Assembly: GCA_014925825.1 (NCBI GenBank)
Contig: JACGCK010000308.1
Location: 1-45,977, forward strand
Direction: 5' to 3'
From: Pholiota molesta
Lineage: Eukaryota > Basidiomycota > Agaricomycetes > Agaricales > Strophariaceae
DNA: 45,977 bases
Shown here: positions 19,567 through 29,993 of the stretch, one piece after another
Layout: each line of letters begins with the position of its first letter
How positions within the stretch are numbered: the stretch's first letter is position 1
The notes under the pieces: model-generated
What the model saw: only the letters and a program-made list of their open reading frames with translations
Database searches by the model: none
What the model was told of the DNA's origin: nothing
Program-made: the position numbers and the translations under genes

Positions 19567-21900
19567 ATGCCCATCCAAGAGAATGTCTATCTCTTCCTCA
19601 CTGCCATCTTTGGCCTGCTCTTCGTGAAGCTGGCCGTAGCATGGAGCAAGAGGCCGAAATACCTTCCTGGACCTCCTCGTCTTCCGTTGATCGGTAACCT
19701 CCTCCAAATGCCAGAGTCCGAGGCATGGGTGACCTACAAAAAGTGGGGAGAGACATACGGTGCGTTCGCCGGCATTCTTACCCCAAGGATGAGTACTTAT
19801 ACCATGGTCCTTGTGGGCAGGAGACGCCATGTACCTCGAAATCTTAGGCAGTCCCATCGTTATCCTCAATTCCTATAACGCGATTGTCGATCTTCTCGAG
19901 AAGCGATCAGACATATACTCGGATCGGCCGCTTGGCATCATGGCCAACATCCTGTGAGTCCAAACTATTTCCAGACACCCTGCTCACGACGATCTCCCAC
20001 TGCTCCGTGCTAAATTTATCTCCTCCGCCGCAGAATGGGATGGAGCCAAGCCGTGGTGATGGCCCCGTACAACGATAGGTGGCGTCGTTTCCGCAGATTG
20101 ACTACGGCGTCCATGAGAAAGGATGCTGCGCAGCAGTTCCATCCCGTCCAGGAGAAAGAGGTTGCACGTTACCTTGGGTCGCTGGTCAAAGACCCGGAGC
20201 GCTTTATGGAAAACTTCCGACTGTGAGTTTTTTTTTCGCAAGTTTCTGAGTAGATGTTTTGTATACTATACTCAGAACTTACCCGGATTAGCGCTGCAGG
20301 ACGAAGTCTTCTTTTCAACTTCTACGGCATTGAAGTTAAAGGATCCGATGATCCAGTGAGTTTGGTCCTATGGCGAAAGTGCATGATTTCATCTCGAATT
20401 GCCAGATTATTACGACTGCTGAGAAGGCAATGGCGATGGCGACACATGCAGCTCAACCAGGGAATTTCCTTGTCGATTTCTTCCCATCCTGTAAGGCGTT
20501 TTTTCCTTGCATTTACTCTAAGATGGCTTTTAATTTTGATCCCATCAGTGGTCCACGTCCCGAAATGGTTTCCCGGAGCAGGATGGAAGAGCTTTGCGGA
20601 GGAAGGCAGAACTCTTGCCAATGAGATGGTCAATATTCCTTTTGACATCACAAAGAAGTCTATGGTGAGCTCGTTTTATTTTATTCATAATATAATACCT
20701 TGGAATTCACCTTTCTTGAAGGAATTGGGCACGAATGAAACCTCCTTCACGTCCATCAATCTGGATAAAAAAGAGGACGAAGATATAGTCAAGTGGTGTG
20801 CAGGGACCATGCTTTCTGGTGGGTCCTTTATCAAGTAAATGCTTATATCGTTCACTCACCGCCAATATGCGAAACGCTATAGCCGGTGCTGACACGGTAA
20901 GTCTCTCATCAACAGTGTCCTCTGAGTTAATGTCTAAAATTCTTTTCACGATTTCTCAGAGTGTCGCTTCTGTACATGCTTTCTTCTTGGCGATGGTCCT
21001 TCACCCTGATATCCAAAAACGGGTGCAAGACGAAATTGACTCCATTATTGGCGCGGACCGCCTCCCTGTCGTTGCCGATCGCGATAGCCTACCTTACCTG
21101 AGCGCCGTCATGAAGGAACTCATGAGATGGCAACCTGTGTCGCCTTTAGGTGCGTAGATTCTACGCGGCCGAGTAGCTCACATGTTCTAATCGACTTCCA
21201 AGCCTTACCGCATCGGGTAATTAAGGATGATGTGTATAAAGGTGATATGAATTTAAATGGGAATTGTGGCGCATCGCTGATTCTCGTCAATTCCACAGGT
21301 GGTTTCATTCCCGCGGGAACGGTTATCTTGGCTAATACTTGGTGATACTCATGTTTTCACTCCTATTTCCATGATCGAATTCCTCATCTTCTTTGACTTG
21401 ATTTAGGGCCGTAACTCGGGATCCTGTATTATTCCCAAATCCTGAGAAGTTCAACCCGGACCGTTACCTCCCAATGTTTGACAAAAGTATCCCTCACGAT
21501 CCCAAAGGTCTACCTTTGGATACGGAGTCATTTGCATTTGGCTTCGGACGCAGGTTCTTACGTTTCTCGACCCTTCTCGACAGGATACATTAATCTGACT
21601 GCGTCTATAACGAACGATAGGATATGTGCTGGAATGCACTACGCGGACAGCATGCTACTTATTTCCATGGCCCGGATACTGGCCACCTTCGACATTCGTC
21701 CGACCAAGGACGAGGATGGTAAAGAGATCATTCCAGATATCAAGTTCAACTCTTCCATCGTTCGGTGAGTACTTACTTTCAATTCATGGCAAATGTTACT
21801 GATTTAGTCTTTTTCTCTCAGCGAAACCTTGGACTTCAAGTGCTCAATTACTCCTCGTTCCGAAGCCGCTAAGGCCTTGATCGCAGAATACGTATCTTAA
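19567..21900 (+). CDS. Cytochrome P450 monooxygenase, copy 2
   Basis: About 511 aa from 14 exons, intact. It has an N-terminal anchor (VYLFLTAIFGLLFVKLAVA) and the hinge KYLPGPPRLPLIGNLLQMP, identical to copy 1. Then come YNDRWRRFRRL (helix C), AGADTS (I-helix), ELMRW (ExxR), FNPDRYLP and the heme loop FGFGRRICAG, split by an intron at 21554-21620. It ends ITPRSEAAKALIAEYVS with TAA at 21898-21900. In the exon starting MGWSQAV, 36 of 63 residues equal copy 1 by hand count, so the duplication is old. The chosen ATG puts the anchor first; an in-frame ATG at 19495 would add 24 residues. It is probably an ER-membrane monooxygenase fed by P450 reductase; substrate unknown. The hydrolase lies upstream on the opposite strand. 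Confidence 0.92.
20883..20896 (+). other. 14-nt microexon encoding the P450 I-helix motif
   Basis: Sits between acceptor AG at 20881-20882 and donor GTAAGT at 20897. With one base from the preceding exon (ending at 20818) it encodes A-G-A-D-T in frame with the next exon, SVASVHAFF. Its length and phase equal those in copy 1. Confidence 0.8.
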
Positions 21901-23136
21901 ACCAAGAACATACGGATCTCCATTGTCCCATAATATATTCAAGAGTATTTCGCAGTTTTGAGTGCACAAATTATAATTATCTTCACGACATCGACGTTAT
22001 CCATAACAGTATACCTGTAAGGATTTCAGCCTTACCCTTCGCACGTGATCCTTAGACGCGCGCTAGGCGCGCGTCAACGCGTTATACTTTCCATCTGTTT
22101 CATATCTGCTCGCTCTACATTTCCTATTCCACCTATCATTCTACTTGGCTTACTGATACTCTACTTTTACTTACCAACCCTTCCTGTCTTGACTCTTAAT
22201 ATTCCTTTGGCTTACTGATTCCTAGTATTGATTACTGTCTTCATTCTTACCAGTCTTCATTAGTTCTTCTCTCGTCGTCTACTCATCTTGATTCATGACT
22301 CCGCTACTCTTTGCTTAGTATATATAGTCTTATAGCTTACAGTTGATACTTCAGTCAATCTAATAGTGTTATAACTGTTACTTCAGACTACCTCTCAATT
22401 TCCCAATCTCGTGTGACGCTTCGTAACTTCAGTGACACTCCAGTCTCTAAAGTCAGCCCATCGTCACAATACCTATCAAGCTATTCTTGGAGTCGTTTTC
22501 TTTTCACCAACGTTTGGAAACTGAAACTTGACTGAAACTTATTCAGCCTAACATGAGATGAGCGATGGGCGCTGAGCGTTTCAAAATTCGAACAGACCTA
22601 CGACGAAAGCCATAATACCACTATGAATCTACCAGGACCTATTCACAGGCCTCACCGTATGAGACCACCTCATCACGAAGAAGGTTCCACTACGGCGGCA
22701 CACCGATTCAGACGGCCCGTAGGTTTCGTGAGAACATTTCGGCGCTTGATGTAAGCAGCTATTCTTGCAGCTTTGGGGTTGTTGCTGTCCTTCATCATCT
22801 CCGCTCTACCTGGACGCAGCCCAGCCGTCAAACTCTTTACGTCCCGCAGAGCATGCCCGCTTCCCCCCACCCATTAACTGCTAGGCGACAATGGGTTTCG
22901 CTGGCTCACACGAGCTGGATTACGGAATCGTGTCGGACAGGCTACTGTCGAGGCGTGCAGGGTGATAAGATTCCGGCATTGTCTCTGGGAGTCGAAACAG
23001 CGCCGCCAGGAACGGGTCGATAGCTCCAAATGAAAATTGCAGGTCGTCCGATTCTTATCAATAAACGCTGCTACAACTCAGCCTACGGGTTTGCTTGCTC
23101 TGACCTCCAGAACACCCTTGGATTCATCCCACTCAC
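21901..23136. other. Intergenic region with a pyrimidine-rich tract and GC palindrome
   Basis: No supported gene. It starts with the 3' flank of P450 copy 2. An inverted repeat gacgcgcg-ctagg-cgcgcgtc lies at 22055-22075. Then come about 400 bp strongly enriched in T and C on the + strand (22085-22490), with ggcttactgat at 22147-22157 and again at 22209-22219. A minus-strand frame at 22673-22870 (65 aa) is unassigned. Confidence 0.4.
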
Positions 23137-24111
23137 ATGTCCCATCTGAAGAAACAAGTTGTGCTACCTTACGATTTGGAGCGCGATATCTTTGAGCTTG
23201 CGGCCTATGCATTTCCTGGGCACGCAATCAAACTCTGCACGTTGTCGAAATATGTGCAACAATGGTGCGCTTCCCCGACTCCCCATTCTTGAACGTCACG
23301 AGCGCTCAGTCGACTTGCCCGTCCACCTCACAGGATGGAAGCTATCATATACGAGACAGTGGTGCTCGAACTGCCGGTGGAGACCACGGACCTCTTTATG
23401 CAGACCTTCCACGCTCGCCCACCCACTTTCTTCGCAAAGACCGTCAAACGCCTCTACATCACAGGCATCCTCTCCTTCTCCGACGCGCGCGCCCTCCTCG
23501 CGGCCTGCACAGGCGCCACGGACATAACATGCTGGGTCTACCCACACACATTCACCGCGCACCTCCTCCCGCACCTCCCCGCGCCCGCCCTCCGCCGCCT
23601 CTCCCTCCCGCTCGAGGCGCTGTGGGGCATGGCCCCGGCCTCCGTCCAGTTTACGCCGGCGCTGTTCCCCCGTCTGTCGCATCTGGAGATCGTGAACCCG
23701 CCGGGGGGACACCCTGCGCTGACGATCGACTGGGCGGGCCTCGCGGCGCTCCCGGCGCTGACGCACGTCGCACTCGGCGAGCTGTGCTTCGGTGACCACG
23801 CCCATTTTATTGCTCCCATCAGGGGGCTGCTGGACGGGTGCCCAGGTCTTGAGGTCGTGGTTATCATAACCCGCGATGGGCTATTTAGGGATGAGCTATG
23901 GAAGTCTGGGGTGGACGACGATGCGAGGGTGGTGGTACAGTCTGATTTCAATGGGGCGCTGATGGTGCATGAATACTGGGAAGGGGTGAGGAAGGGCGGT
24001 CCTGATTTTTGGGCGATGGCGGATGGGGCCGTGCGGCGTTCGGTATGTTTCGTGGCGTATGTCGAGAGTCGAAAGGGACTGACTGGGTTTTGTAAAGCGA
24101 GCAAGACCTGA
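23137..24111 (+). CDS. F-box-like / leucine-rich hypothetical protein
   Basis: Two exons, 23137-23264 and 23334-24111, joined in frame across a 69-nt intron to give 301 aa. The N-terminus (LPYDLERDIFELAAYAFPG ... LCTLSKYVQQWMEAIIYETV) has the form of the degenerate F-box-like motif of a large agaricomycete family: a short conserved Leu-Pro start, a helix, then a Trp just before an intron. The remainder has leucine-rich stretches (LFPRLSHLEIV, LAALPALTHVALGELCF, LLDGCPGLEVVVII), suggesting an irregular LRR-like solenoid. Such proteins are presumed substrate receptors for SCF ubiquitin ligases, but this one is not assigned. Exon 2 is markedly GC-rich compared with its flanks. Confidence 0.75.
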
Positions 24112-24679
24112 TGCGGACAGTACAAATGAACTGACATCATCCCCGACAACAGGCTCGATGGCAGTCGGCGCAGCGTGAATTGTGATCCTCACGGGGAGTG
24201 TATTCTAGACCTTCATACACGATTCTTATATCACTGTTAATTATAGTTACCGTATTCATTACCATTTAATATTAGAGGTGGGGAAGATGTGCCCCATACA
24301 TCCGCAGAGGGCCAATAGGGTGTGGATAGATACACGAGTTGTTCTGCTCTGAATCTTGACTGGGGTTTTTTGTTATTTGAACTTAGTGATGTCAATGTTC
24401 AAATTCTTTCATTGCCTTCAGTTTGTCGCCAACTTATAGCTTTGGGGGTCCTGATTTCTGACATTTCTTGCTTCCTTTCAAGAATTCTTTGGATATTATC
24501 TACGGACTCAAAGAGGTGAAGTCAATGACGATGGAAACTAAGTATGGCATATCGCTCTATCGGCCTTCTAAAGCTGGGTATATTACATTTACTTGCCATA
24601 CACAGTACCTGCGGCTGTATATAAGCACAGAAAAAAGTCTTGATATGTAATAATCTGACCTTCACATATCTACGTCTTG
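24112..24679. other. Intergenic, between convergent genes
   Basis: AT-rich and without recognisable genes. It holds the 3' flanks of the F-box-like gene (+) and the acetyltransferase gene (-). Confidence 0.4.
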
Positions 24680-25453
24680 TTACACGCGCTCCATTCTCTT
24701 CGTCACAAGCTCTCTCACTCCCCCTACCCAATCGTCCCAACACAACGACAGCACCACGCTATCCCGGCCATCCCCCTCGCCCCTCTCCTCCGGCGCAGGC
24801 CTTCCCTCCTTCCCCACGGGTAGCACCCACATCCAGCGCATCACGCCCTCCCTCTTGAACCCCATCTTCTCCGCCGCGGCGATGCTCCTCTCATTAAACG
24901 GGCTCGCGCTCCACACGACGCGCCGGAAGCCGAGCCCGCCCGCGGCGGGCAGGTCCAATGCGTAGCGCAGCAGCAGCCCGACGGCGTGCGTCGCGACGAA
25001 GGTGCGCTGGAACGCGGTGAGCACGATCACGGGGCCGATCTCGAGCGCGCGGTTCGCGGGCGCGGCGTGCAGCCAGCCGATGATGCCCGCGACGCGCCCC
25101 GGGAGCCGCGCGCCGCCCGCGCCTTCTGGCGCGTCTGCGTCCGGGGGCGCGGTCTTGTCGATCATGGCGAACAGCATGCCGGACGGGTCGCCGCGGAGGG
25201 CGCCCTCGACGAACGCGAGGAAGTCCGCGAAGGTGGACCAGGTGCCGGGGAGGAAGCGCGCGAGCGCTTTCTCGTCCGCGGCGAAGGCGGTGTAGAACGG
25301 GTGCGCGTGGACGGCGGGGATGAAGGGGACGAGCTGGAGGCGGTCGGTCTCGAGGAGCGGCGGGACGGGGATGTTGGCGTTGAGGTCGTATGGGTCCTGG
25401 AAGGAAGCGTCGTCGTCGGGGGCGGGAGGTTTGTAGGAGTTGATGTAGGCCAT
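24680..25453 (-). CDS. GNAT-family N-acetyltransferase (RimJ/RimL type)
   Basis: A single-exon 257-aa protein. It opens with a disordered Pro/Asp-rich stretch, then LETDRLQLVPFIP, the first strand and helix of the Acetyltransf_3 subgroup. Next come the central strands RVAGIIGWLHAAPANRALEIG and the acetyl-CoA region (VIVLTAFQRTFVATHAVGLLL). The typical end is FRRVVWSASPFNERSIAAAE, then MGFKREGVMRWMWVLP. Such enzymes transfer acetyl from acetyl-CoA to an amine, either a protein N-terminus or a small molecule; the acceptor here is unknown. The residues after about 205 (Glu/Arg/Gly-rich, EERGEGDGRD) are a variable insert before the last strand. I chose ATG 25453 (MAYINSY) because the in-frame extension to 25549 reads as leader. 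It is divergent from the LYAR-type gene, about 500 bp apart. Confidence 0.85.
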   Translation of the reverse strand: MAYINSYKPPAPDDDASFQDPYDLNANIPVPPLLETDRLQLVPFIPAVHAHPFYTAFAADEKALARFLPGTWSTFADFLAFVEGALRGDPSGMLFAMIDKTAPPDADAPEGAGGARLPGRVAGIIGWLHAAPANRALEIGPVIVLTAFQRTFVATHAVGLLLRYALDLPAAGGLGFRRVVWSASPFNERSIAAAEKMGFKREGVMRWMWVLPVGKEGRPAPEERGEGDGRDSVVLSLCWDDWVGGVRELVTKRMERV

Positions 25454-25953
25454 GGTGGTGGTGGTGTACTTGGGTTCGGGGTGAGGAGGCCGTCGGCGAT
25501 GCGCTATAGCGTCCTTATATCGATTTCCGATGAGGTGATAATGACTCATGTACGCTTAATGGTTGGATGATAACAATCCCCCTAAGTATGTCACAGGTAA
25601 GTATCCCTCTAGATGGGAAGTTCAGCCGTTGTACGCGTAAGTAGCGATGTAAAAATGGGCAAGGTGTGTAGATGAAGGTAAGTAATATCTAGTAATTATA
25701 AGGTCATTATGAGTAGCGACCAAGCAGCGTCCGTCGGGGCCGACCTTATGTGAACTTCTGTGAACTTCAATGAGAGGGTATACCGGCATCTCCGGACCGA
25801 CGCTCAAAGAGCCTACACGTGATCGACTTTTTTCTTGTTCGCGTTTTTGGCAACAGAACGGTGTCTAAGTCCCCTTCTCCTCTTCCCTCCTTAACCTCTC
25901 TTCGCGATACCCTTTCTCAACTCTCTAGGCTTAGGAGGTAGAGATATTAAAAA
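25454..25953. promoter_or_regulatory. Shared divergent promoter region, acetyltransferase and LYAR-type gene
   Basis: A 500-bp non-coding stretch between two divergent start codons. It has a CACGTG at 25816-25821 and a pyrimidine-rich tract (about 25868-25925, ccccttctcctcttccctcc) just before the LYAR-type ATG. Pyrimidine-rich tracts are common at fungal transcription starts. Confidence 0.4.
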
Positions 25954-27327
25954 ATGGTTTCATTCCAGTGCGTGATCCCGCCTTCGTACCCCTCAATTTA
26001 CCGTGCTCACCCCGCTATCGTGTTTCGCAGATGTCATGGTTAGTACATGCCCACCCGCTCCGTTTTACCTCCAACGCAATATTAAGCTGAGCATCTCACG
26101 ATTTTGTGTAGCGTGCGGCGACGTCGTGAAGAAACCCAAGCTCGATCAGCACAGGACGCGCTGCCACAGCGGCTACGACTGCATCGACTGCTCGACGACG
26201 TTCAACACCCCCGCGGAATACAAGGGCCACACGTCGTGCATCAGCGAAGCGGAGAAGTACCAGAAGAGCCTGTATAAAGGGCCGAAAACCGTACGTCCCA
26301 CCCACCCTCGCACGTTTTCCTGTGTTGAATCAATTCATATCGACCTGCGCTCCATCCAGGGCGCTCCCGCTCCTAACACCAACACTACGCGGTCTGCCGC
26401 ACCAAAAGCACCTGAAAAGCAACCAGAAGCAGCCGAGCCCGCCGCCGTCGCCCCGCGGCAGTCGAACGCGCAATGGCGCCCGCAGCCGGCGGCGGAGCGC
26501 TATGGCGTCTGGGGCCAGCAGACACGGACGACAGGCGCGAACGATACCCCACTAGGCGCGAACAACCGCCCGGACCCCGCAGCGAAGCCCGTGGCAGCGC
26601 CAGCGCCGGTGGCGGCGGCGGCGAATGGTGCACCGGCGGTGCAGAATGGGTGGGGAAATAAGCGGAAGTCTATGGATTCTGAGGTGCGTTTCTTTTCTTT
26701 TGGGTGGTGGTTTCCGGGCTGATGTCGGCTACGTGGTTCGATTAGCCTGTGGTTGATGCTGCGTCGAGCAAAAAGCCCAAGGTCGCGGCGGAGGCGGTAG
26801 AGGAGGCCAAAGAGGCTAAGAAGGAAAAGAAATCTAAGAAGGAGAAGAAAGATAAGAAGACCGTCGATGTCGTCGATGCCGTAACCGACACTGGCGAGGA
26901 GAAGAAGAAGAAGAAAAAGGAGAAGCGCAAGGAGGGATCGGAGGCGGCTGAGAGCAAGGACGAGAGCGTCAGGTCAGAGAAAAAGGAGAAGAAGAAAGAG
27001 AAGAAGGATAAGGGGTCCGATGACGCTATGGACGTCGACGCGACGCCCGTTGACGGATCGTCGAAGAAAAAGGAGAAGAAGGAGAAGAAGGAGAAGAAGG
27101 AAAAGAGACAAGAGTCTATCGCGGACAGCATGGATGTCGAGTCTACGCCCGCCGATGAATCATCAAAGAAAAAGAAGAAAGAGAAGAAGGACAAAAAGGA
27201 CAAGAAACAAGAGTCCAGTGCTGATGCCATGGATGTCGAGCCTGCGCCTTCAGATGGATCGTCGAAAAAGAAGGAGAAGAAAGAGAAAAAACACAAGAAG
27301 GACAAGGAGTCGAGTTCCAGTTCATGA
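25954..27327 (+). CDS. LYAR-type zinc-finger nucleolar protein
   Basis: Five exons: 25954-25967, 26031-26038, 26112-26290, 26360-26683 and 26746-27327, giving 368 aa in frame. The first two exons are tiny (14 and 8 nt). With exon 3 they encode MVSFQCHACGDVVKKPK, then LDQHRTRCH, then YDCIDCSTTF and YKGHTSCISEAEKY, the paired C2HC fingers of the LYAR family. LYAR-type proteins are nucleolar and act in pre-rRNA processing and growth. The middle is Ala/Pro/Gln-rich and disordered. The C-terminal 190 residues are Lys/Glu-rich (KKEKKEKK), with three tandem repeats of 33-34 residues, probably nucleolar-targeting and RNA-binding. No other start gives the first Cys pair. Confidence 0.87.
27022..27324 (+). 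repeat. Three tandem 99-102-bp coding repeats in the LYAR-type tail
   Basis: Units begin at 27022, 27124 and 27223. Each encodes D-[AS]-M-D-V-[DE], then P-x-D-[GE]-S-S, then a long Lys/Glu block and an ES-rich end. The period is a multiple of three, so frame is kept. Confidence 0.85.
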
Positions 27328-27718
27328 TGTGTGAGCGCTTGCGCCATATCCTTCCATCCATCGACAACCCCGCCAACGAATCTCCCATTGTCTGTCGTCG
27401 TCTTTTCGTCTTCATCCGTCGTTGCACCGTGCTATCTATTCTAGATCTATATAGACTCTGTTGATTGTATTACCCATGCTTTCCTTTGGAATATCATCGA
27501 TGCATTTATCTACATGACAACAATTGCTTTTCATAACAATAGGCCTTGATGCCTTCCGTCATTCGTGCCTCCAGAAGACTAGATCTGTTGCTGGCCCCTG
27601 GCCAACGAGCTAATTTAGATAGGGCACGTGGCTGCAGTGCAGCACGGCGGCCAGAAATCGATTTCCTCGTAAACGTTTCTTCGCACTCGACCACCACCAC
27701 CCGCCACCACCATCCGCT
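27328..27718. promoter_or_regulatory. Intergenic region upstream of ATG3
   Basis: Non-coding. Contains the 3' flank of the LYAR-type gene and the ATG3 promoter. A CACGTG lies at 27625-27630, about 90 bp before the ATG, and a C/A-rich leader (ccaccaccacccgccaccacc) directly before it. Confidence 0.4.
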
Positions 27719-29179
27719 ATGCAGGCCATCCAGTCCCTTGTCGCCCTGCGCGAGTATCTGAGTCCTGTGAGCACCGCACCGCCCCTGGCCCAGATGATCA
27801 GCTCACCGATCCCCATGCGCAGGTCCTCAAGGAGAGCAAGTTCAAGGAACACGGCCGCATCACGCCTGGTACGCCCAGATGCTCGTCGTATTGCCCAGGC
27901 TAATTCAATCTGAACCACAGAGGAGTTCGTCGCCGCCGGAGACTTTCTAGTGTACAAGTTCCCTGTGTGGACGTGGTACGTCTTCCGCACCATCTCATCT
28001 CACACTCTCCCGCCTCTGACCATCCTGACCGCGTTGCACACAGGGAAAAAGGCGACGCCTCCAAGACCCGCGACTTCCTCCCCGCGGACAAGCAGTACCT
28101 CGTCACCCGCGGCGTGCCGTGCCTGCGCCGCGCGACCGCGCTCGCGTACACCGACGCGGACGAGGACGCCGAGCGCCTGCTCTCCTTCGCGGACGGGCCC
28201 GCGGCCGCGGACGGCGGCGACGAGTGGGTCGAGACGCACGCGGGGCGCACGACGGCGTCCGCGCACGGCGGCGCGGGCGACATCGCGGAGATCCCGGACA
28301 TCGACGGCCCCGGCGACGCGGACGCGGACGACGCCGCCGCGGGCGTCGCTGCGCTCCGCCTGGGCGCGGAGGGCAGGGAGGCGGCGATCCTGGATCTGGA
28401 TGCGATCCCGGATATGGAGGAGGACGACTTGGAGGAGGCGGAGGACGAGGCGACGGCGGCGCCTGCTGTCCCCAAACCCAGCGCGTCTGGGCTGGTGGAT
28501 GCTGCGAGGTAGGTGGATTGTCCTCCTTTTCTATTGCTTTGGTTGATGTCGCGTTTCTTACAGTCCGGTGGAAGCTGCGAAGGGCAACCTGCTGCAAGTG
28601 CGCACATACGATGTCATGATCACGTACGATAAGTACTACCAAACACCGAGAGTGTGGCTGATCGGCTACGATGAGGTGCGTCCTCCCCTCTCCTTCCCCG
28701 CCCCCACCTAACACTACCTGCCCACACAGAACGGCACGCCCCTCACGCCGACGCAGATCTTCCAAGACATCTCCGCGGACCACGCGCACAAAACGGTCAC
28801 GATCGAGCCGTTCATCCACTCCGCGTCGCTGCAGGCCGCCTCCGTGCACCCGTGCAAGCACGCGAGCGTGATGAAGAAGGTCATCGAGCGCATGAACAGC
28901 AGCGTCGTCGCGGAGCAGCTCGCGCGCAAGGCGCCGCTCTCCCCCTCCGCGTCCGCCGCCGCCGGCAGCAGTGCCGCCACCCAGAAGAAGAAGTGGCTGT
29001 TCAGCAGGAAGGCGAGCGGCGGGAAGGAGGCGGCGGCGGCGGCGGCGGCTGCGGCTGCTGCAGGTGGGGAGGAGGAGGAGGTCGAGGGGATGCGCGTTGA
29101 TTTTTACCTCGTGGTGTTCCTCAAGTTCATCGCATCCATCGTGCCGACGATCGAGGTCGACTCGACCACGTCGTTCTGA
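27719..29179 (+). CDS. ATG3: Autophagy-related protein 3, E2-like enzyme for Atg8 lipidation
   Basis: Six or so exons. The start [57 protein letters not shown] is the Atg3 N-terminal membrane-binding helix and first strands. Then comes [12 protein letters not shown], followed by a long acidic Asp/Ala/Gly-rich flexible region (28160-28500). The E2 core is [20 protein letters not shown] and LIGYDE-NGTPL. The active site is [12 protein letters not shown] near 28848-28883, whose Cys forms the thioester with Atg8. The end is [20 protein letters not shown], typical of Atg3. Atg3 passes Atg8 from Atg7 to phosphatidylethanolamine on the forming autophagosome. Between the active site and the last strand lies an insert with 11 alanines and a Glu run (29030-29085). 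The unusually high GC content explains the long false reading frames on the other strand. Confidence 0.95.
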
Positions 29180-29993
29180 GTGGGGCTTGGGAGATGGCGT
29201 TACATCTTTCCTCCTCGCGCTGGGGAACAACTGATACCCCGGTTTTGGCTGCTGTCTATGAATAATCCACGGTGTATATAGATGTGTAAACAGGTGCCGA
29301 GATGTTTTCTCCCTTTTTTTTTTTGTATATGTACCATAGTTTCTGGCCTGGCGCATCGCTTTCGTGGAAGAACGTTCGAGTTTTTTTTGTTTGCAAGGTC
29401 TTTTGCTTCGCCAAAAAAGCAACCTCGACACTAGCAAGGAATCCCACAAATACAACCAGAATTTCATCGAATGGTCACAACGGTATAGTAACTGCATCGG
29501 AAGAAAGCGCTGCTGGCAATGTTCACAATAATTCTGATGTTTACAAGGTAAATTCATGATAGAATCCATTAGAATTTTCCTGTTCATTACAAGGAGTCGT
29601 CGAGCCAAAATGCAATGTGAGGGATTTAAATGCCACAAGTGCTTGAAATGTAACAGAACTCGTGTCCGCGTGCTTACGAACATTGTAATGAACACGAAAT
29701 AATTCTATCACCTTTGTCTGGGCATACGACAATTCTAAGGCATCATAATGCATATAATAATTGTAGCTACTTTGCCAAAGTGTCTATAATAATTTTTGAA
29801 TAGGCTAGAAGCTATTCTAAATGAATCGTATAAGTACGAATTTACGTACTCAAAGCACATTTTTGTTGATGTAGTAGCTCTTACTATTAGAAGTCAGAAG
29901 CATGCCCGACAGATATTATTATCAGAGAAACAGGATGAGCCTCATATCCAAGATATCCTACGCTACACACAAACCCTACATATGTAGAAAATA
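29180..29993. other. Intergenic, between convergent genes
   Basis: AT-rich DNA with poly-T runs (about 29312-29325). The 3' flanks of ATG3 (+) and UTP25 (-) meet here. No gene or RNA recognised. Confidence 0.4.

Noticed and set aside
24984..25570. 194-aa + strand frame overlapping the acetyltransferase
   Set aside because: Gly/Glu/Arg-rich antisense reading of the GC-rich GNAT gene, which itself shows clear family blocks.
26742..27347. 201-aa minus-strand frame rich in Phe/Ser (FFSFF runs)
   Set aside because: It is the antisense of the Lys/Glu repeat tail of the LYAR-type gene, since aag/aaa codons read as ctt/ttt.
28103..29695. 530-aa minus-strand open frame opposite ATG3
   Set aside because: Arg/Pro-rich low-complexity translation of the antisense of a very GC-rich gene. 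The + strand holds an intact Atg3 with its HPC active site.
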